Shown here one piece after another: positions 6,427 through 8,610 of a DNA stretch of 8,610 nt; the stretch's first letter is position 1; each line of letters begins with the position of its first letter. This DNA comes from Brevibacillus sp. (lineage in GTDB: Bacteria; Bacillota; Bacilli; Brevibacillales; Brevibacillaceae): assembly GCA_029240815.1 (NCBI GenBank), contig JARDZO010000309.1:1-8610 (forward strand), read 5' to 3'. The position numbers and the translations under genes are program-made. The notes beneath the pieces were generated by a model. The model was not told the origin of the DNA. It ran no database searches and was given only the letters and a program-made list of their open reading frames with translations.

Positions 6427-6456
6427 TTGGGCATTCGCTCCCAAATAGGGTAGAAT
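6427..6456 (+). promoter_or_regulatory. possible sigma-A promoter for trmK
   Basis: TTGGGC (6427-6432) and TAGAAT (6451-6456) are 18 bases apart. The -10 matches 5 of 6 and the -35 only 3 of 6. A promoter is needed here because a strong terminator lies just upstream and trmK begins just downstream. Confidence 0.4.
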
Positions 6457-6482
6457 AGGGGGAACGGAAGGTGAAGAGAGAC

Positions 6483-7217
6483 ATGACATTTGTTACAATT
6501 TCTAAACGTCTGGAGACAATTGCCAGCTATTGCCCCAAAGGAGCCCGCGTCGCCGACATCGGGTCGGATCATGCGTTATTGGCTTCTTATTTGCTTCTAA
6601 AGGGGATTGCGTCGCACGTCATTGCAGGCGAACTGAACGAAGGACCGTATCAAGCGGCCCTCAAGCAAATACATACGTTGCAAATCCGCGACCGCGCTTC
6701 AGTGCGAAAAGGGGACGGTCTGGCCGTCTTGCAGCCTGGAGAAGTCGATGTCATATGCATCGCGGGAATGGGCGGACAACTTATCGCGTCTATTTTAGAA
6801 GCAGGAATGGACAAGCTGAATGGGGTAAAACGACTCGTCCTTCAGCCAAATGTGGGAGAAGAGGCCGTTCGCCGCTGGTTTTTGGATCACGGCTGGCAAC
6901 TGATTGCCGAGACGATTCTAGAAGAAGACGGAATCATTTATGAGATTGTAGTGGCAGAGCGTGGTGACGCTACTCTGCCTTATAAAAACAAGGAACGCTC
7001 GAAAGAAGAGCTGTTGCGAGTAGGGCCATTTCTCTGGGAACAAAAGCAACCGGCTTTGAAGCAAAAATGGCTGCACGAACGGGAAAAGTGGGAAAAGGTA
7101 CTCGCACAACTGAGTCGCTCGGACAAGCCGGAAGCAGCGGAGCGGATTAAACAGATCAAGGAAGAAGTCGATTGGATAGATGGGGTGATTGCATGTTTGC
7201 ACACGGACAGGCCGTGA
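6483..7217 (+). CDS. trmK: tRNA (adenine22-N1)-methyltransferase TrmK
   Basis: TrmK (B. subtilis YqfN) methylates N1 of A22 in the D-arm of certain bacterial tRNAs using S-adenosylmethionine. The 244-residue product has a Rossmann-type SAM domain: motif [16 protein letters not shown] (about residues 24-38), an acidic strand-2 end at [16 protein letters not shown], and the [10 protein letters not shown] motif in the catalytic region. A charged helical C-terminal domain with a coiled-coil look ([16 protein letters not shown]) follows, as in the family. ATG 6483 is preferred because GGAAGGTGA (6466-6474) lies eight bases upstream; a GTG at 6471 would add four residues. Its last 25 bases overlap the next gene, the usual trmK-Nif3 pairing in Bacillota. 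Confidence 0.92.
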   Translation: MTFVTISKRLETIASYCPKGARVADIGSDHALLASYLLLKGIASHVIAGELNEGPYQAALKQIHTLQIRDRASVRKGDGLAVLQPGEVDVICIAGMGGQLIASILEAGMDKLNGVKRLVLQPNVGEEAVRRWFLDHGWQLIAETILEEDGIIYEIVVAERGDATLPYKNKERSKEELLRVGPFLWEQKQPALKQKWLHEREKWEKVLAQLSRSDKPEAAERIKQIKEEVDWIDGVIACLHTDRP

Positions 7218-8308
7218 TTCAATATGTGGAGCGTCTTGCACCTAAGTCGTTAGCGATGGAAGGGGACAAGATCGGACTTCATGTTGGGACTTTGCAAAAA
7301 CAGGTTAAGAAAGTAATGATAGCCCTCGATGTGCTGGAATCTGTCGTCGATGAAGCGATTGCTGAGGGAGTAGACTTGATCGTCGCTCACCATGCTGTCA
7401 TTTATCGGCCACTCAAAAACATCCGCACGGATCTGGCAGCAGGACGAGTTTTTGAAAAGCTGATCAAGCATGACATTGCCGTATACACCGCGCATACCAA
7501 TCTCGATGTGGCTGTTGGGGGGATGAATGACTGGTTGGCAGAAGCGATCGGTCTGACCAAAGTGGACGTTCTCGATGTGCTTCAACGGGACACGTGGAAG
7601 AAGCTGGTGGTCTTCGTTCCTGTCACTCACCGTGATGCGGTTTTCCAAGCCATTTCAGAGGCAGGTGCAGGCTGGGTCGGTAATTATAGCCACTGCTCGT
7701 TTCAAACGGAAGGGACGGGAACGTTCTTGCCGAGGGAAGGGACGAATCCGTACATCGGTACAGCAGGAAAACTGGAGAAGGTCGAGGAAGTCAGGCTGGA
7801 GATGGTAGTGCCTACCTCCAGACAGTCCGTTGTCGTCAAGGCGATGATGAGCGCTCATCCTTACGAAGAAGTGGCATACGATATCATTCCACTTGAACAG
7901 GCGGGCCAGGGCTATGGGATCGGACGGATTGGTCTTTTGCCAGAGCCGATGACTTTGCGTGAGTTGGCAGAGTTGGTAAAAGAACGCTTTGCATTGAAAG
8001 GCTTGCGTGTAGTAGGAGATCTGGATGCGCAGGTGAAAAAGGTAGCGGTGGTCGGTGGCGATGGCAGCTCCTTTGCTTCCAAAGCCATTTTTAAAGGCGC
8101 TGACGTGTACGTAACAGGCGACATTGGCTATCATACCGCACACGATGCGCAGGCAGACGGACTCTCCATTATTGATGCAGGCCACAATATCGAGAAGATC
8201 ATGAAGCAAAAGCTGGCGGCTTATCTGATCGAACAGCTGAAAGCAAACGGCTACGAGACAGAAGTGGTCGCATCTACCGTGCACACCGATCCGTTCCAAT
8301 TTGTGTAA
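7193..8308 (+). CDS. Nif3-like dinuclear metal-centre protein (YqfO family)
   Basis: This widely conserved family forms hexameric rings with a two-metal site. It is often annotated as GTP cyclohydrolase 1 type 2, but the true reaction is unsettled. The 371-residue length fits the long YqfO form. The N-terminal half holds [13 protein letters not shown] (metal ligands H66, H67) and [13 protein letters not shown] (H101, D105). The middle insert, about 130-230, resembles the PII/CutA-like domain ([14 protein letters not shown] to [15 protein letters not shown]). The C-terminal part has [28 protein letters not shown] and DAGHNIEK (H331, E334). ATG 7193 is chosen over an upstream TTG (7172) because GGGGTGA (7182-7188) precedes it. 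It starts inside trmK, so the pair is probably translationally coupled. The second His is followed by Ala where Pro is common, a mild variation. Confidence 0.93.
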   Translation: MFAHGQAVIQYVERLAPKSLAMEGDKIGLHVGTLQKQVKKVMIALDVLESVVDEAIAEGVDLIVAHHAVIYRPLKNIRTDLAAGRVFEKLIKHDIAVYTAHTNLDVAVGGMNDWLAEAIGLTKVDVLDVLQRDTWKKLVVFVPVTHRDAVFQAISEAGAGWVGNYSHCSFQTEGTGTFLPREGTNPYIGTAGKLEKVEEVRLEMVVPTSRQSVVVKAMMSAHPYEEVAYDIIPLEQAGQGYGIGRIGLLPEPMTLRELAELVKERFALKGLRVVGDLDAQVKKVAVVGGDGSSFASKAIFKGADVYVTGDIGYHTAHDAQADGLSIIDAGHNIEKIMKQKLAAYLIEQLKANGYETEVVASTVHTDPFQFV

Positions 8309-8309
8309 G

Positions 8310-8338
8310 AGACCAGGCGTAGGCTAAACGGTCTTTTG
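8310..8338 (+). terminator. possible weak terminator after the Nif3-family gene
   Basis: AGACC (8310-8314) can pair with GGTCT (8330-8334), followed by a short T-run (TTTTG). The stem is only 5 bp with a 15-base loop, so termination would be weak; it is placed right after the stop codon and before the next gene's RBS. Confidence 0.35.
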
Positions 8339-8368
8339 TCTGCCAGTTGAAGTGTAGGAGGATTGCAT

Positions 8369-8610
8369 GTGCAAAAACTATTACGGACGATTTCTTGTAC
8401 TCTTCTTGCTGCTACTTTGATGACCCCCGGTTTTGCCTCAGCGGCTGGGGGCTTCATGCCGTATGGAGATATCAGCAAGCATTGGGCAAAAACATCGATT
8501 ATTCGCGGAGTTCAAGCGGGACTATTCGCGGCTGGGAGCAAGGCTCCACTCTTTCATCCAAATCGTGATATGACAAGAGCAGAATTTGTGGCGTTGATCG
8601 ACCGTTTATA
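8369..8610 (+). CDS. exported S-layer-homology (SLH) domain protein, 3' end outside window
   Basis: The visible 80 residues begin with a signal peptide: MQKLLRTISCTLLAATLMTP has a basic start and hydrophobic core, and a signal peptidase I site follows FASA (after about residue 25). Directly after comes an SLH repeat (about 29-80): FMPYGDISKHWAKTSI, then GVQAGLF, FHPNRDMTRAEFVALIDRL. These carry the family's conserved D-I-x-x-H-W-A and T-R-A-E-F positions. SLH repeats anchor proteins to pyruvylated secondary cell-wall polymers, usually as three copies; the others and any enzyme domain would lie beyond the right edge. The GTG start is set by AGGAGG (8356-8361) seven bases upstream; the overlapping ATG at 8367 is in a frame that stops after 17 codons. 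Role beyond wall attachment cannot be told. Confidence 0.85.
   Translation, partial: MQKLLRTISCTLLAATLMTPGFASAAGGFMPYGDISKHWAKTSIIRGVQAGLFAAGSKAPLFHPNRDMTRAEFVALIDRL

Noticed and set aside
8369..8398. Lipobox at Cys10 of the SLH protein
   Set aside because: The residues before the Cys (T-I-S) do not fit the lipobox and the N-terminal region would be too short; a signal peptidase I site fits better.
8367..8420. ATG at 8367 as a start
   Set aside because: Its frame stops after 17 codons, while the overlapping GTG at 8369 gives a signal peptide and an SLH domain.
1..8610. CRISPR array, insertion sequence, prophage, tRNA or rRNA
   Set aside because: No regularly spaced repeats, transposase, integrase, terminal inverted repeats or tRNA-like cloverleaf were seen.

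Overview
The window is a housekeeping stretch of chromosome from a Gram-positive, endospore-forming Bacillota bacterium. It most resembles Brevibacillus or a close relative in the Paenibacillaceae. This is inferred from the near-Bacillus SigA sequence, the ppsR, dnaG, sigA, trmK and Nif3-family genes in Bacillus-like order, strong AAGGAGG-type ribosome binding sites, moderate GC content, and an S-layer-homology (SLH) protein at the right edge. All convincing genes lie on the + strand.

Layout. 1-651: the 3' three quarters of ppsR (PPDK/PEP-synthase regulatory kinase-phosphorylase), cut by the window edge. 652-853: a gene-free control region with two sigma-H-like promoters carried on a 16-nt direct repeat, a pair of Spo0A-type boxes and a hairpin. 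854-2716: dnaG (primase). 2706-3767: sigA/rpoD (housekeeping sigma factor). Its reading frame runs almost directly out of the dnaG stop, and about the first 23 codons, the start codon and the RBS seen in relatives are absent. A terminator closes this operon at 3787-3820.

3863-4786: an unrecognised protein with about 8 membrane spans, with its own terminator. 4872-5036: a 54-residue two-span membrane protein whose stop codon lies inside a terminator stem. 5207-6346: an acyl-CoA dehydrogenase with its own leader, containing a TATAAT box, a possible TetR-type operator and a good CcpA cre-like site, followed by a strong terminator. 6483-8308: trmK (tRNA m1A22 methyltransferase) overlapping a Nif3/YqfO-family metal protein. 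8369 to the end: the secretion signal and first SLH repeat of an exported protein, cut by the window edge.

How the genes work together. dnaG and sigA form the conserved replication/transcription operon, here with signals suggesting a link to sporulation onset through sigma-H and Spo0A. trmK and the Nif3-family gene are a translationally coupled pair. The acyl-CoA dehydrogenase is an independently regulated catabolic unit lying between sigA and trmK. I see no mobile element, CRISPR array, tRNA or rRNA, and no clearly new multi-gene system. The strongest anomaly is the missing 5' end of sigA. The most interesting regulatory signal is the overlapping sigma-H/Spo0A architecture upstream of dnaG.
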